A stretch of DNA of 64,000 nucleotides, from assembly GCF_900111605.1 (NCBI RefSeq), contig NZ_FOIA01000002.1, positions 62,001-126,000 of the forward strand. Direction: 5' to 3'. The stretch's first letter is position 1. Every line of letters starts with the position of its first letter. The notes below the pieces were generated by a model. The model ran no database searches, had not been told where the DNA came from, and saw only the letters and a program-made list of their open reading frames with translations. Both the position numbers and the translations under genes were made by a program. This DNA is from Nitrosomonas marina. Its GTDB lineage: Bacteria; Pseudomonadota; Gammaproteobacteria; Burkholderiales; Nitrosomonadaceae. This document shows, piece by piece, positions 1 to 10,161 of the stretch.

Positions 1-73
1 GCACATCAAGATTCTTGAAAGCGCAGAGCGTAATGCACAGCAAGCCAGCGAAATTATGGTTGTTCGAACATAA
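1..73 (+). CDS. flgF: Flagellar basal-body rod protein FlgF, C-terminal end only
   Basis: The first 73 bases read in frame (codons from base 2) as the last 23 residues of a rod protein ending in TAA. The tail has the helical pattern (KILESAERNAQQASEI) of the C-terminal D0 helix of flagellar rod and hook proteins. It lies 42 bases before flgG, and flgF precedes flgG in standard flg operons, so FlgF is the natural assignment. FlgF is a proximal rod subunit crossing the periplasm. The gene starts outside the window, so nothing can be said about its N-terminus. Confidence 0.8.
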   Translation, partial: HIKILESAERNAQQASEIMVVRT

Positions 74-115
74 ACATCAATTTCACCCGTTTAATCAACT
101 TGTATGGAGTAAATC

Positions 116-898
116 ATGATACGTTCTCTATGGATTTCAAAAACAGGACTTGATGCACAGCAAACCAAGATGGACGTCATTTCCAATAACCTTGCGAACG
201 TCAGCACAAATGGATTTAAGCGAGCTCGAGCAGTCTTTGAAGACCTGCTTTACCAAACCGTTCGTCAGCCCGGCGCACAGTCTTCCCAACAAACGCAATT
301 ACCATCAGGATTACAACTTGGAGTTGGTGTTCGTCCTGTTGCGACCGAAAGTATTTTCACACAGGGCAACCTTCAGCAAACAGGCAATCCACGTGATATT
401 GCGATACAAGGTGAAGGTTTCTTTCAAGTATTAATGCCAGACGGCACAACGGCCTATACCAGAGATGGAGCATTTCAATCCGACATAAACGGCCAGTTTG
501 TTACCTCAAGCGGCTATGTTATACAACCTTCCATTACAATTCCACCCAACACATTAAGCATTACCGTTGGGCGTGATGGAACAGTTTCGGCGCTGGTTCC
601 CGGTTCGGCAACCCCAATACAGGTTGGCAATATTCAAATTGCAAGTTTCATTAATCCGGCCGGTCTGCAAAAAATTGGCGAGAATCTGTATTTACCCACA
701 GCATCCAGCGGCGTGGCCAATCCCAACGCACCAGGAACAAATGGGCTTGGATTATTAAACCAGGGCTTTGTCGAAACCTCAAATGTCAATGTCGTAGAAG
801 AGCTAGTAGGCATGATTCAAACGCAGCGCGCTTATGAAATCAATTCCAAGTCCATAGAAACATCCGACCAGATGCTGCAAAGACTTGCACAATTGTGA
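116..898 (+). CDS. flgG: Flagellar distal rod protein FlgG
   Basis: This 260-residue protein has the usual FlgG length. The N-terminal rod signature (residues about 1-35, [13 protein letters not shown] followed by [15 protein letters not shown]) and the C-terminal helix ([21 protein letters not shown], then [11 protein letters not shown]) are both present. FlgG builds the distal rod that passes through the P and L rings. The ATG at 116 follows a GGAG-like ribosome site at about 104-107. It lies between the flgF end and flgH in the canonical flgFGHIJKL order, so it is probably part of one operon. Confidence 0.97.
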   Translation: MIRSLWISKTGLDAQQTKMDVISNNLANVSTNGFKRARAVFEDLLYQTVRQPGAQSSQQTQLPSGLQLGVGVRPVATESIFTQGNLQQTGNPRDIAIQGEGFFQVLMPDGTTAYTRDGAFQSDINGQFVTSSGYVIQPSITIPPNTLSITVGRDGTVSALVPGSATPIQVGNIQIASFINPAGLQKIGENLYLPTASSGVANPNAPGTNGLGLLNQGFVETSNVNVVEELVGMIQTQRAYEINSKSIETSDQMLQRLAQL

Positions 899-910
899 TC
901 TGACTGACCA

Positions 911-1633
911 TTGGACCGAACAGTGACACAACTCTTTTTGCAAAGCAAATCCTCGGTACTATTGCTGATGCTGATTGCCTGCGTGATGCTGGCTTCAGGA
1001 TGTGCATTAACACCGTCTACAACAATTCACCAGCCGATTACATCAAGGCCACTGCAAACTGAGGTGACTACGGATATCAGTGGTGGGATTTTTCAGGGTG
1101 TCAGCCATGCAGCCGGCACGCGCTACACACCACTTTTCGAAGACCGACGTGCACGGGGAATAGGCGACACGATCATCGTCACTTTGAATGAAAAAACAAA
1201 CGCTAGAAAACAATCAGGTAGCAACGTCGATCGTTCCGGCAGTTTTGATTTCTCAATTCCCACTGCTGTCCTTGGTATACCGTTAGACTTTTTAGGCGGC
1301 ACTGAAGTTGAAACGGCCACCAACAACACTTTTGATGGCAAAGGTGCCAGTTCCAGCAATAATGATTTCACCGGCACGATTGCAGTTACTGTCATAGAAG
1401 TAATGCCTAACGGTAATTTACTAGTCAGTGGAGAAAAACAGATCGGCATTAATCAAGGTCACGAATTCATCCGTCTTTCCGGTATGGTAAATCCGATTAA
1501 TATTATCAACAACACTGTCTCGTCGGTCCAGGTTGCTGACGCTCGCATCGAATATCGTGCTAATGGCTATATCGATGAAGCACAAACCATGGGTTGGCTG
1601 TCACGATTTTTTCTTAACGTGTCTCCGTTCTAG
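911..1633 (+). CDS. flgH: Flagellar L-ring lipoprotein FlgH
   Basis: FlgH forms the L ring around the rod in the outer membrane. The protein has an N-terminal hydrophobic stretch ending in a lipobox (LASGC, Cys near residue 31), and the FlgH core motif [21 protein letters not shown] at about residues 79-99. The C-terminus ends in Phe, as expected for an outer-membrane protein. The start is uncertain: TTG at 911 and GTG at 923 are both in frame and neither has a strong ribosome site. The gene starts 12 bases after flgG. Confidence 0.95.
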   Translation: MDRTVTQLFLQSKSSVLLLMLIACVMLASGCALTPSTTIHQPITSRPLQTEVTTDISGGIFQGVSHAAGTRYTPLFEDRRARGIGDTIIVTLNEKTNARKQSGSNVDRSGSFDFSIPTAVLGIPLDFLGGTEVETATNNTFDGKGASSSNNDFTGTIAVTVIEVMPNGNLLVSGEKQIGINQGHEFIRLSGMVNPINIINNTVSSVQVADARIEYRANGYIDEAQTMGWLSRFFLNVSPF

Positions 1634-1674
1634 GGCCAGCTGACTGAACAATCAATTTAAATGATATTTGCGCC

Positions 1675-2784
1675 ATGATGATACGCTGCACACTTATTTA
1701 TCTTAGCTTATTAGCAACGCTATTTTCGCCCTTGTACAGTCAGGCCGAGCGCATCAAAGATCTGGCGAGTATACAGGGTGTTCGCAGCAACCAGTTAATT
1801 GGATACGGACTGGTCGTCGGTCTTGATGGCAGTGGTGATCAGACAACACAGACGCCATTTACCGTCCAAAGCATAATCAATATGCTTGGACAACTGGGCA
1901 TCAATCTGCCACCTGGAACCAATCTTCAATTACGCAATGTCGCCGCCGTGATGGTAACAGCAACCCTGCCGGCCTTTGCCAAACCTGGCCAGGCTATCGA
2001 CGTGACTGTCTCGTCAATGGGTAACGCCAAAAGCCTGCGTGGAGGAACTTTACTGATGACGCCACTGAAAGGCGTTGATAATCAAATCTACGCAATGGCG
2101 CAAGGCAACGTCTTGGTGGGCGGTGCAGGCGCTGCCGCAGCTGGCAGCAGCGTACAGGTCAATCATTTAAATGCGGGTAGAATTGCCGGCGGCGCCACAG
2201 TCGAACGGGCTGTCCCAGCCTCACTTGGGCAGACAGAACATATCAATCTGGAACTCAACTCCACCAATTTCACCACCGTCAAGCGTATCGTCGATGCAAT
2301 AAACAGCTATTACCCTGGTTCAGCAAGCGCCATTGATGGCCGAATGATACAGGTCAGAGCGCCGCATGACAGTAACCAGCGCGTCATGTTTATTTCACAG
2401 ATTGAGAGCCTGGAAATCACGCCAGCCAAAGATGCCGCCAGGGTCATTGTCAACTCGCGCACCGGCTCTGTTGCCATGAACCAGTCTGTCACCTTGGAAT
2501 CCAGCGCCATTGCGCATGGAAATTTATCTATTATCATCAACAATGAACCAGTCATCAGCCAACCCGGCCCTTTTGCACGGCGTGGTGAGACAGTCGTCGC
2601 ACAACGTGCACAGGTAGAAATCCGCAGCGATGAAGGAAATCTGATGCTACTGCCATCCGGAGCCGATCTTGGCGAAGTCGTAAATGCGCTTACCGCGATA
2701 GGTGCTACAACACAGGATTTGCTATCTATTTTACAAGCATTGAAAGCAGCGGGTTCGCTACGCGCAGAACTGGAAATAATATAA
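1675..2784 (+). CDS. flgI: Flagellar P-ring protein FlgI
   Basis: The 369-residue protein has a signal peptide (hydrophobic core at about residues 5-22, cleavage near SQAE) followed by the near-invariant FlgI opening RIKDLASIQGVRSNQLIGYG and the motif GLVVGLDGSGD. FlgI is secreted to the periplasm and forms the P ring in the peptidoglycan layer around the distal rod. Two ATG codons in a row (1675 and 1678) are possible starts. It follows flgH by 41 bases and precedes flgJ by 17. Confidence 0.97.
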   Translation: MMIRCTLIYLSLLATLFSPLYSQAERIKDLASIQGVRSNQLIGYGLVVGLDGSGDQTTQTPFTVQSIINMLGQLGINLPPGTNLQLRNVAAVMVTATLPAFAKPGQAIDVTVSSMGNAKSLRGGTLLMTPLKGVDNQIYAMAQGNVLVGGAGAAAAGSSVQVNHLNAGRIAGGATVERAVPASLGQTEHINLELNSTNFTTVKRIVDAINSYYPGSASAIDGRMIQVRAPHDSNQRVMFISQIESLEITPAKDAARVIVNSRTGSVAMNQSVTLESSAIAHGNLSIIINNEPVISQPGPFARRGETVVAQRAQVEIRSDEGNLMLLPSGADLGEVVNALTAIGATTQDLLSILQALKAAGSLRAELEII

Positions 2785-2801
2785 ACCAGATAATATATCT
2801 T

Positions 2802-3872
2802 ATGAATTCGTCAGACATAAGCAACAGACTTGCCATTGACAGTAAAAGTGTTGATCATCTTCACCTACTGTCAAAACAGGACTCAAAAGCAGCATTGCAC
2901 GAAGCCGCAAAACAATTTGAAGCATTGTTTCTACAAATGCTGATAAAAAGCATGCGGGATGCAACGCTGAAAAGCGGCCTGACCGACAACCAGCAGACGC
3001 AGTTTTATACTGAGATGTACGACCAGCAACTGGCCCAAACCATGTCTACAAAGGGTATTGGTCTTGCCGATATCATGGTTGAGCAACTCACCAGGGCCAA
3101 TAGTAACGGTCAGAACCCTCAAGTGCCTGAGAGCACTGTTTCACAAGGTGGAACGGGTTTTGTTCCAAACGACCAGTTAAATAATCCGAATGAACCTCAA
3201 AACGGCAAGGCGGTTGAACCGGCCGTTTATCAAGGGTCTGATATTAATACGGCTGCCAAAGCCGCAACTATTTCAGATATGTTCACTGAACAGTCATCAC
3301 CTGCAGTTGACAAGTCTGATCTTCTCTGGCCGGCAGCGCCTGACGTAAGTATGTCAACGAGCAAAACCGCAATTCATGCAGAACCAGCAAAATCCGGATC
3401 TGATAGAACGGCTGATTTTATCAATACACTGTTGCCACATGCTAACAATGCTGCAGAAACCACAGGAATACCAGCGCATTTTATGCTGGCACAGGCAGCA
3501 CTGGAAAGTGGCTGGGGTAAATATGAAATACGCCACCCGGATAACTCACCCAGTCATAATCTGTTTGGTATAAAAGCAGGAAGCAGTTGGAAAGGCGCAA
3601 CGGTTGAAACCATAACAACTGAATATATCAATGGAGCACCACAAAAATCGATCGAAAAATTCCGTGCTTATAGCTCATACGAAGAAGGTTTCCGCGATTA
3701 CGCAAATCTGCTGTCCAATAATCCACGGTATGAAAACGTGCTTAACTCCGAAAATGCCGCAGATTTTGCACATGGTTTACAACGCGCCGGTTATGCAACT
3801 GATCCACAGTATGCAGACAAACTGCTGCGCATTTTAAATACGTCGATTTTATACAACCAGGAGTCTATTTAA
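2802..3872 (+). CDS. flgJ: Flagellar rod assembly protein/muramidase FlgJ
   Basis: This is a two-domain FlgJ of 356 residues, the length typical of beta- and gammaproteobacteria. The N-terminal rod-cap domain (about residues 25-100) contains KQFEALFLQMLIKSMRDATLK. A Ser/Pro-rich linker follows (about 105-195). The C-terminal glucosaminidase domain (about 200-350) has the active-site region MLAQAALESGWGK with the presumed catalytic Glu, and the motif NLFGIKAG. FlgJ locally opens peptidoglycan so that the rod can grow through it. Confidence 0.96.
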   Translation: MNSSDISNRLAIDSKSVDHLHLLSKQDSKAALHEAAKQFEALFLQMLIKSMRDATLKSGLTDNQQTQFYTEMYDQQLAQTMSTKGIGLADIMVEQLTRANSNGQNPQVPESTVSQGGTGFVPNDQLNNPNEPQNGKAVEPAVYQGSDINTAAKAATISDMFTEQSSPAVDKSDLLWPAAPDVSMSTSKTAIHAEPAKSGSDRTADFINTLLPHANNAAETTGIPAHFMLAQAALESGWGKYEIRHPDNSPSHNLFGIKAGSSWKGATVETITTEYINGAPQKSIEKFRAYSSYEEGFRDYANLLSNNPRYENVLNSENAADFAHGLQRAGYATDPQYADKLLRILNTSILYNQESI

Positions 3873-3939
3873 TTTATTACCAGGTTTGCCGTATCAGTAC
3901 ATAACTCTTTTAATTTTTAGGTTCTTATAATATATAGCG

Positions 3940-5853
3940 ATGGGAAGTATTTTAAACTCAGCCATTTCCGGTTTAAATGCGGCACAGGCCAATCTCCAGA
4001 CAACGAGCCATAACATCGCCAATGCCGATACGCCCGGTTATACCCGCCAGAAAGTAATACAAAGCACCAACATTCCTCAGTCTACCGGGGCTGGTTTTAT
4101 TGGGAACGGCGTAAATTCCTCAACCGTACAGCGTATTCATAATCAATTTTTGACAACACAATTATTGCAGGTACAAACGCAAAGCAGTCAACTGGAAAAC
4201 CATTACAATCAAATCAAGCAGATTGACAATCTGCTGGCCGACCCAGTCTCGGGGTTATCTCCCGCTCTGCAAGATTTTTTTGGCGGCGTTAATGATGTGG
4301 CGGCAAACCCCTCATCTGTTCCTTCCCGTCAGGCTATGATCAGCAATGCCAACGCACTGGTATCACGTTTCCACAGCCTTGATCAACGACTGTCGGAAAT
4401 GTACCAGGCAGCCAATACTGAAGTCAGCAGCAGTATTAAAGAAATCAATTCGTTGGCAAAACAGATTTCAGAACTTAATCAGAATATATTGTTAGCAGAA
4501 GGTTCTGCGGGTGGTCATTCTGCAAATGATCTGCTGGATCAACGAGATAATCTGATTAATCAACTCAGCAAGCTAGTCAATACAGATGTAGTCAAACAAA
4601 ATGACGGATCGGCAAATGTTTTTATCGGCACAGGCCAGGCTTTGGTTGTTGGCAACCAGTCGATGTCACTTAAAACAATGATGTCACCAGAAGATCCACA
4701 AAAAATGACCATTGGTCTGGTCAGTGGTAATAAAACCGTACTCTTGCCTGAAGATCTGATTCATGGTGGCAGTCTGGGTGGCATACTGGCCTTTCGTAAT
4801 GAGTCACTGAATGAAGCGCAAAACTCACTGGGACGAATTGCCATCAACCTTGCCCAAAGATTTAACGACCAACACAAGCTGGGTATGGATCTTAACGGAA
4901 ATCTTGGTGCTGATTTTTTTTCGGTACCTCAACCACAGATTTTTTCCCATGCATCGAATAACCCGGCATCTAGCGTTACTGCCGACATCAGCAATGTCGG
5001 TGCATTGTCAACTAGTGATTATCAATTCTCATTCGATGGTACAAACTATACATTAACGCGTTTATCTGACAACCAGTCAATCAGTACAGTCGCTCCACCA
5101 TCGGTCGGCTCGCCCCTGATTATGGATGGTCTGAGAATCAGCGGCGCCACGATTAATGCAAATGAACAGTTTCTAATTCAACCGACGATCAATGGTGCAA
5201 AAAATATTGCGGTCAGTATTTCCGATACCGCAAAAATTGCAGCTGCAACACCTGTACGTACCGAATCGGCGCTGGCAAATTCTAGCAATGCCACTATCAG
5301 CCAGGGCAGCATCAATCCATTGCCACTGGATTCAAATCTGCAGCAACCCGTCACCATAACTTTTCATTCGCCCTATGATGGTCAATTTGACGTTACCGGC
5401 ACTGGTTCCGGATTACCCGCAGCCAATCAGGTCTTTACAGAAGGGGCGGATATCAGTTTTAACGGCTGGACTGTACAGATTAACGGTCAACCTGCTGCGG
5501 GCGACGTGTTTACAATCAAGCCCAATCTTAATGGCAGCGCAGACAATCGAAATGCATTGCAGCTTGCCGGTTTGCAGACACAAAATACCATGGCTGGGGG
5601 TACAGCATCTTTTCAGGAAGCCTATGGTCAGATGGTCAGTATGGTAGGCAACAAAACACGGGAGTTTGAAGTCACCAGCAAGGCACAAAATAACCTGGTA
5701 ACACAAACCGAACGATCTATTCAGGCAATATCAGGCGTAAACCTGGATGAAGAAGCAGCGAACTTATTGCGCTATCAACATGCATTTCAGGCTTCAAGTA
5801 AAGTAATCGAAATCAGCGGCACGCTTTTTGATTCAATTTTAAGAATTGGTTAA
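3940..5853 (+). CDS. flgK: Flagellar hook-associated protein 1 FlgK
   Basis: The 637-residue protein has the conserved D0 N-terminus (SILNSAISGLNAAQANL, then HNIANADTPGYTRQ) and the C-terminal helix NLDEEAANLLRYQHAFQASSK. FlgK is the first hook-filament junction protein. The central part (about residues 330-540) is variable and surface-exposed, as usual for the family. It follows flgJ by 67 bases and precedes flgL by 27, so it is probably co-transcribed with both. Confidence 0.97.
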   Translation: MGSILNSAISGLNAAQANLQTTSHNIANADTPGYTRQKVIQSTNIPQSTGAGFIGNGVNSSTVQRIHNQFLTTQLLQVQTQSSQLENHYNQIKQIDNLLADPVSGLSPALQDFFGGVNDVAANPSSVPSRQAMISNANALVSRFHSLDQRLSEMYQAANTEVSSSIKEINSLAKQISELNQNILLAEGSAGGHSANDLLDQRDNLINQLSKLVNTDVVKQNDGSANVFIGTGQALVVGNQSMSLKTMMSPEDPQKMTIGLVSGNKTVLLPEDLIHGGSLGGILAFRNESLNEAQNSLGRIAINLAQRFNDQHKLGMDLNGNLGADFFSVPQPQIFSHASNNPASSVTADISNVGALSTSDYQFSFDGTNYTLTRLSDNQSISTVAPPSVGSPLIMDGLRISGATINANEQFLIQPTINGAKNIAVSISDTAKIAAATPVRTESALANSSNATISQGSINPLPLDSNLQQPVTITFHSPYDGQFDVTGTGSGLPAANQVFTEGADISFNGWTVQINGQPAAGDVFTIKPNLNGSADNRNALQLAGLQTQNTMAGGTASFQEAYGQMVSMVGNKTREFEVTSKAQNNLVTQTERSIQAISGVNLDEEAANLLRYQHAFQASSKVIEISGTLFDSILRIG

Positions 5854-5880
5854 AAAGCTTTTGTAAAAGAGGATAAGAAA

Positions 5881-7086
5881 ATGCGTGTCAGTACAAATGG
5901 AATTTATGAAGCAGGAACATCAGCTATCTTGCAACAGCAAGAAGCGTTGATTAAAACACAACAACAAATTTCCACCGGCAGACGCATCCTGACGCCAGCA
6001 GATGATCCGATTGCAGCAGCCCAGGCACTGAATCTCTCCCAGTCCGCATCACTTAATTCACAGTATTCTGTCAATCGAGGCCATGCACTGGCATCACTAG
6101 GGCTCACTGAAACGACATTAAAAAATATCACATCAAATCTTCAGGATATCCGTCAAATTGCTGTTAATGCGGGCAATCCTTCGCTTACCGATACTGACAG
6201 AAAAAGTCTGGCCACAGAGTTACGGGGTCGTTTTGAAGCCCTTCTCGGGCAGGCAAATATTACAGACGGTTCAGGTAATTACCTGTTTTCAGGTTTTCAG
6301 GAAAGCACCAGGCCATTTTCACATCAGGGATTAAACGTACAATACAACGGCGATCAGGGACAACGACTCAGCCAGGTGGGATCGACTCGTCAAATTGCCG
6401 TCAGCGATTCCGGGACAGATATTTTTGAACGAGTGAAAAATGGCAACGGCATTTTTACAACCGCTGCTAATGCCGCCAATACCGGCAGCGGGGTTATCAA
6501 TGCAGGTTCTGTTACTTCACCGGCCAGTCTGACCGGACATCAATATGATATTTCGTTTTCTGTTACCGCAGGGGTAACTACCTATGACGTAGTAGACACC
6601 ACGACCGGCGCAACACTCTCGGCAGGCAACCCTTTTTCAAATACCAACACAATCAGCTTTGATGGTCTCGAACTCAGCATCACCGGTGATCCGGCAAACG
6701 GAGATATTTTTACAGTATCACCCAGTTCGAATCAGAGTATCTTTAAAACGGTTGAGAACCTGATTACGGCACTGGAGACACCTGCAAGCGGACAGTCCGG
6801 CTCCAGATTAACCAATGATCTGAATTCTGCGTTGCAGAACCTCGACAACGGCCTGGAAAAAATTCTGACCACACGCGCATCGGTTGGTGCACGGCTGCAG
6901 GAACTGGAAGCACTTGAATCACTCGGTGGTGATCTTGAAATTCAATACGAACAACGGCTCTCGGAATTACGGGATGTTGATTACGCCAAGGCAATCTCGG
7001 ACTTCAATAGACAGCAGGTATACCTGCAAGCCGCACAAAAGACTTTTTCAACCGTCTCCGGTTTATCCTTATTCGATTTTATTTAA
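5881..7086 (+). CDS. flgL: Flagellar hook-associated protein 3 FlgL
   Basis: The 401-residue protein begins MRVSTNGIYEAG and has the flagellin-like helix IKTQQQISTGRRILTPADDP typical of FlgL. The C-terminal helix (about 375-401) ends TVSGLSLFDFI. FlgL is the second hook-filament junction protein, distal to FlgK. A good ribosome site (AGAGGAT at 5867-5873) precedes the ATG. The stop codon overlaps the end of the converging gene on the minus strand by 4 bases, marking the end of the flagellar operon; fliC and other filament genes are not in the window. Confidence 0.97.
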   Translation: MRVSTNGIYEAGTSAILQQQEALIKTQQQISTGRRILTPADDPIAAAQALNLSQSASLNSQYSVNRGHALASLGLTETTLKNITSNLQDIRQIAVNAGNPSLTDTDRKSLATELRGRFEALLGQANITDGSGNYLFSGFQESTRPFSHQGLNVQYNGDQGQRLSQVGSTRQIAVSDSGTDIFERVKNGNGIFTTAANAANTGSGVINAGSVTSPASLTGHQYDISFSVTAGVTTYDVVDTTTGATLSAGNPFSNTNTISFDGLELSITGDPANGDIFTVSPSSNQSIFKTVENLITALETPASGQSGSRLTNDLNSALQNLDNGLEKILTTRASVGARLQELEALESLGGDLEIQYEQRLSELRDVDYAKAISDFNRQQVYLQAAQKTFSTVSGLSLFDFI

Positions 7087-7745
7087 TTATCCAACCGATA
7101 CAGTATTTCAGATGGTGGCGTTAAAATACGCGGAACCTCCTCGGATTCCGTTTCCTGAAAAATCGGCACAATCGTCTCAATAAATGGAAACATTGCGGTT
7201 GATCCGGTGGTTTGAACAAAACCTCTATTGTGAATTGTTTTTTTCAGGATAAAAGACATTCTCTGAGCATCATACTCCAGAAACAGCGTGTTTGAGACCG
7301 GCTGGACCCGGCTTGTACTGAATGAAGAAAATGCCCCCCGAGACGCACTTAAATCCGTATAAATCGAATTCACAACAATAACAAGGCTTTTTCCACTAAT
7401 GTGCGCTGTAGCATCGATACGATCAAGTTTTACGGGTAATCCCAATTCACCTGCCGCATCTGGCGTACCGATAAAGCCAATGGCAGTATCACTGTCTATG
7501 CAAATATCCTGAACGCCCTCAATGAACCTCGGCAAACCACCTGTGAGGTTGAGGCGCAGCATGCCATCATCGAGTATCTCAATAACATCAAAACGGCTTT
7601 CGACACGTGCAACGGTCGATGTTGGATCGTTTGCGTTAACAGCATTCAAACATTCAAAACCCGAATAGGAAATGGATTGCGCTAAACTATTCGCTGAAAA
7701 CAAAGCTGTAATACAAATCAACGCAGTAATCCGCAATACTCTCAT
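7083..7745 (-). CDS. Secreted protein of unknown function
   Basis: I do not recognise the family. The ATG at 7745 gives a 220-residue protein with a clear signal peptide (hydrophobic residues about 5-18, cleavage near SLAQ). The mature part is rich in Thr, Ser, Val and Ile, suggesting a beta-structured periplasmic or surface protein, with Cys residues in FECLNA and QDICID that could form a disulfide. A TTG two codons upstream (7751) is a less likely start. It converges on flgL with a 4-base overlap and has no operon partner of known function. Confidence 0.7.
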   Translation of the reverse strand: MRVLRITALICITALFSANSLAQSISYSGFECLNAVNANDPTSTVARVESRFDVIEILDDGMLRLNLTGGLPRFIEGVQDICIDSDTAIGFIGTPDAAGELGLPVKLDRIDATAHISGKSLVIVVNSIYTDLSASRGAFSSFSTSRVQPVSNTLFLEYDAQRMSFILKKTIHNRGFVQTTGSTAMFPFIETIVPIFQETESEEVPRILTPPSEILYRLDN

Positions 7746-7782
7746 ATCCAACCCTCATTCAAAATGTCATAGACGGTATGAA

Positions 7783-8070
7783 CTATCGATGTTTTCGCTT
7801 TATGCGCTGTCTTCTTGCTTCTTTCGGATCAATCCGCAGAGAACGATAAATTTCGATACGGTCAAACGGTCGCAAAACAGTGTCAAGGTCAACAAACTTA
7901 CTGTAGATACCTAACCGGTTTTTATTTAAATCAATATCAGGAAACTGATCCGTAATTCCGGACAGCCGAATCACTTGCTCAACGGTTGCACCCACGGGCA
8001 CCTGTAACGTTCTAAGATATTGGCTTTCCGGCAAAGCATACACAATTTCGACTTCAATGCTTTCTGCCAT
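7783..8070 (-). CDS. rnfH: RnfH-family ubiquitin-like protein (UPF0125)
   Basis: The product has the RnfH/YfjF signature near its start ([14 protein letters not shown]) followed by the beta-grasp pattern ([16 protein letters not shown], then [28 protein letters not shown]). RnfH proteins are small ubiquitin-fold proteins of uncertain function, usually next to ratA as here. The start is uncertain: ATG at 8070 begins just before the conserved domain, while ATG at 8100 would overlap ratA by 14 bases. The basic C-terminus ([10 protein letters not shown]) is common in the family. Confidence 0.88.
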   Translation of the reverse strand: MAESIEVEIVYALPESQYLRTLQVPVGATVEQVIRLSGITDQFPDIDLNKNRLGIYSKFVDLDTVLRPFDRIEIYRSLRIDPKEARRQRIKRKHR

Positions 8071-8086
8071 CTTCCCGATGATCTGA

Positions 8087-8524
8087 TCATCGACTGCCAT
8101 AAATCGCTTGAGCGCGCTCAATAAAGGATTCAACAAAACTGTTGGCTATCATATGAAACACCGGGCCAACCAGTTTCTCCAGAATTCTATGGGAAAAAGT
8201 ATAGTGCAAGCGAAATTCTATTTTACAAGCCTCATCGGATAACGGTATAAAACGCCAATGCCCGTCAAGATGCTCAAACGGTCCGTCCAACAAGGTCATT
8301 TCGATAAGCTCCGGTGGCTTTCGTTTATTCTCAGTAGTAAAGCTGTGTTTAACGTGATGATAATTGATTTTAACGGTCGCATGGGTCGTCGTATCATCCT
8401 GCGGATCAACCAAAGTACCGCCGCACCACGGAAGAAATTCCGGATACTGTTCAACTCTGTCCACCAGATTAAACATCTGCTCTGCCGAGTACTCCACTAA
8501 AACGGTTTTCTCTATCTCTGCCAT
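8087..8524 (-). CDS. ratA: RatA-like START/SRPBCC-domain protein (CoQ10-binding family)
   Basis: This 145-residue protein matches the Coq10/RatA family over its whole length: the opening [18 protein letters not shown], the motif [13 protein letters not shown], and the C-terminal amphipathic helix region ([19 protein letters not shown]). Family members bind hydrophobic ligands such as quinones; in E. coli RatA has been reported to interfere with 70S ribosome formation. A strong GGAGAGGTG ribosome site precedes the ATG. It is divergent from smpB, the conserved ratA-smpB arrangement. Confidence 0.93.
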   Translation of the reverse strand: MAEIEKTVLVEYSAEQMFNLVDRVEQYPEFLPWCGGTLVDPQDDTTTHATVKINYHHVKHSFTTENKRKPPELIEMTLLDGPFEHLDGHWRFIPLSDEACKIEFRLHYTFSHRILEKLVGPVFHMIANSFVESFIERAQAIYGSR

Positions 8525-8625
8525 AAAAGTAAATCACCTCTCCTTCTTCATATATGAGGTCTATTACTGAAAAACTGATAAAATACACAAAATTTAAAGA
8601 ACAATCACCTTTTTTAATTAACTGC

Positions 8626-9069
8626 ATGAGTATTATTCACAATAAAAAAGCCTTTCACGATTATTTTATTGAGGAAAAGTATGAAGCAGGCATCGTGCTG
8701 GAAGGCTGGGAGGTCAAAGCGATTCGAGCCGGACGCGTTCAATTAAAAGAAGCCTATATTATCATTCGTAACGGTGAATTATACCTGATCGGCTGCCATA
8801 TCAGTCCACTGAAAACGGCATCAACGCATATTCTGCCCGACCCAGTCCGCACGCGGAAATTACTACTGCATTTGGAAGAAATCAAGCGACTTATCGGCAA
8901 GATCGAACGGGCCGGCTACACGCTGATTCCATTGGACATGCACTATAAAACCGGTCGTATCAAGCTTGAAATCGGTCTTGCCAAAGGAAAAAAACAGCAC
9001 GACAAGCGGGAAACAGAAAAGCAGAAAGAATGGGAACGGGAACGCCAGCGACTCATTCGTGCCAAATAA
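8626..9069 (+). CDS. smpB: SsrA-binding protein SmpB
   Basis: The ATG at 8626 gives 147 residues. SmpB binds tmRNA and delivers it to stalled ribosomes in trans-translation. Visible signatures are [20 protein letters not shown], the motif [18 protein letters not shown], and the basic C-terminal tail ([19 protein letters not shown]) that enters the mRNA channel. Upstream in-frame ATG codons (8554) would add 24 residues outside the conserved family start and were rejected. The tmRNA gene itself was not seen in the window. Confidence 0.97.
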   Translation: MSIIHNKKAFHDYFIEEKYEAGIVLEGWEVKAIRAGRVQLKEAYIIIRNGELYLIGCHISPLKTASTHILPDPVRTRKLLLHLEEIKRLIGKIERAGYTLIPLDMHYKTGRIKLEIGLAKGKKQHDKRETEKQKEWERERQRLIRAK

Positions 9070-9117
9070 GAAACAAAAAACTTCGATTTATATTTAATTT
9101 TCATAACTGTACTATCC

Positions 9118-10161
9118 ATGAACTCAGATAAAAAACCCATCGCAGCCTGGCTGTTGATCTGCTGCGCACTTGTTTTCGCCATGGTTGTAGTCGGCGGCGT
9201 CACACGATTGACCGACTCGGGCCTCTCTATTGTTGAATGGCAGCCACTGATAGGCACCATACCACCGATTACTCAGGAAGACTGGGACGAACTGCTTGAA
9301 AAATACCGTTCATCGCCACAATACCAGCAGATCAACAAAGGCATGAGTGTTGATGAATTCAAAACCATTTTCTGGTGGGAATACTTTCACCGCCTGCTCG
9401 GCCGGCTCATCGGCCTTGTGTTTTTCATACCATTCATTTATTTTCTGGTGACGAAAAAAATAGACAAACCACTTGGCTATAAACTCGCCGGCATTTTCGT
9501 TCTGGGTGGACTCCAGGGTTTTATGGGCTGGTACATGGTCATGAGCGGTCTGGTCGATAATCCGCGTGTCAGCCAGTACCGCCTTACCGCGCATTTGGGT
9601 CTGGCATTTATCATCTTTGCAGCTTTGTTCTGGGTGGCACTGGGAATATTGTCGCCAAACGCGAACACAGCTGCTGCCAATCAGAATACCGACACATTAA
9701 AAGGACTTCGTCGCTTTGCATATGGATTATCATGGCTCATTTTTATCATGGTGTTATCAGGCGGTTTTGTTGCGGGGATTCGTGCGGGTCTGGCTTACAA
9801 TACTTTTCCACTGATGAATGGTCATCTTGTTCCACCGGATCTTTTCGTGCTCGAACCCTGGTACCGTAATTTTTTTGAAAACATGACGACAGTGCAATTC
9901 AATCACCGTATGATTGCCTGGGTGCTAATCTTTTCGGTACCCCTACTCTGGTTCAAAGCCATTTTCAAATCCAGCCTGCCCGGAACCACACGCCTGGCGT
10001 GTCATGCCTTTTTGCTGATGCTCGCTGTCCAGGTCAGCCTTGGTATTACCACCCTACTGCATGCAGTGCCGATTAATCTGGGAGCCACGCACCAGGGCGG
10101 GGCAGTTTTATTATTCGCAGCTTCGCTCTGGGTAAGTCACCAGTTTCGCAAACCGGGTTAA
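9118..10161 (+). CDS. ctaA: Heme A synthase, COX15/CtaA family
   Basis: The 347-residue membrane protein converts heme O to heme A for cytochrome c oxidase. It shows about eight hydrophobic segments and the family landmarks: the opening [19 protein letters not shown], the Glu/His-containing [31 protein letters not shown] and the C-terminal heme-ligand region [12 protein letters not shown]. This matches the proteobacterial COX15-like type. The gene begins 48 bases after smpB; no other cytochrome oxidase assembly gene is next to it. Confidence 0.95.
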   Translation: MNSDKKPIAAWLLICCALVFAMVVVGGVTRLTDSGLSIVEWQPLIGTIPPITQEDWDELLEKYRSSPQYQQINKGMSVDEFKTIFWWEYFHRLLGRLIGLVFFIPFIYFLVTKKIDKPLGYKLAGIFVLGGLQGFMGWYMVMSGLVDNPRVSQYRLTAHLGLAFIIFAALFWVALGILSPNANTAAANQNTDTLKGLRRFAYGLSWLIFIMVLSGGFVAGIRAGLAYNTFPLMNGHLVPPDLFVLEPWYRNFFENMTTVQFNHRMIAWVLIFSVPLLWFKAIFKSSLPGTTRLACHAFLLMLAVQVSLGITTLLHAVPINLGATHQGGAVLLFAASLWVSHQFRKPG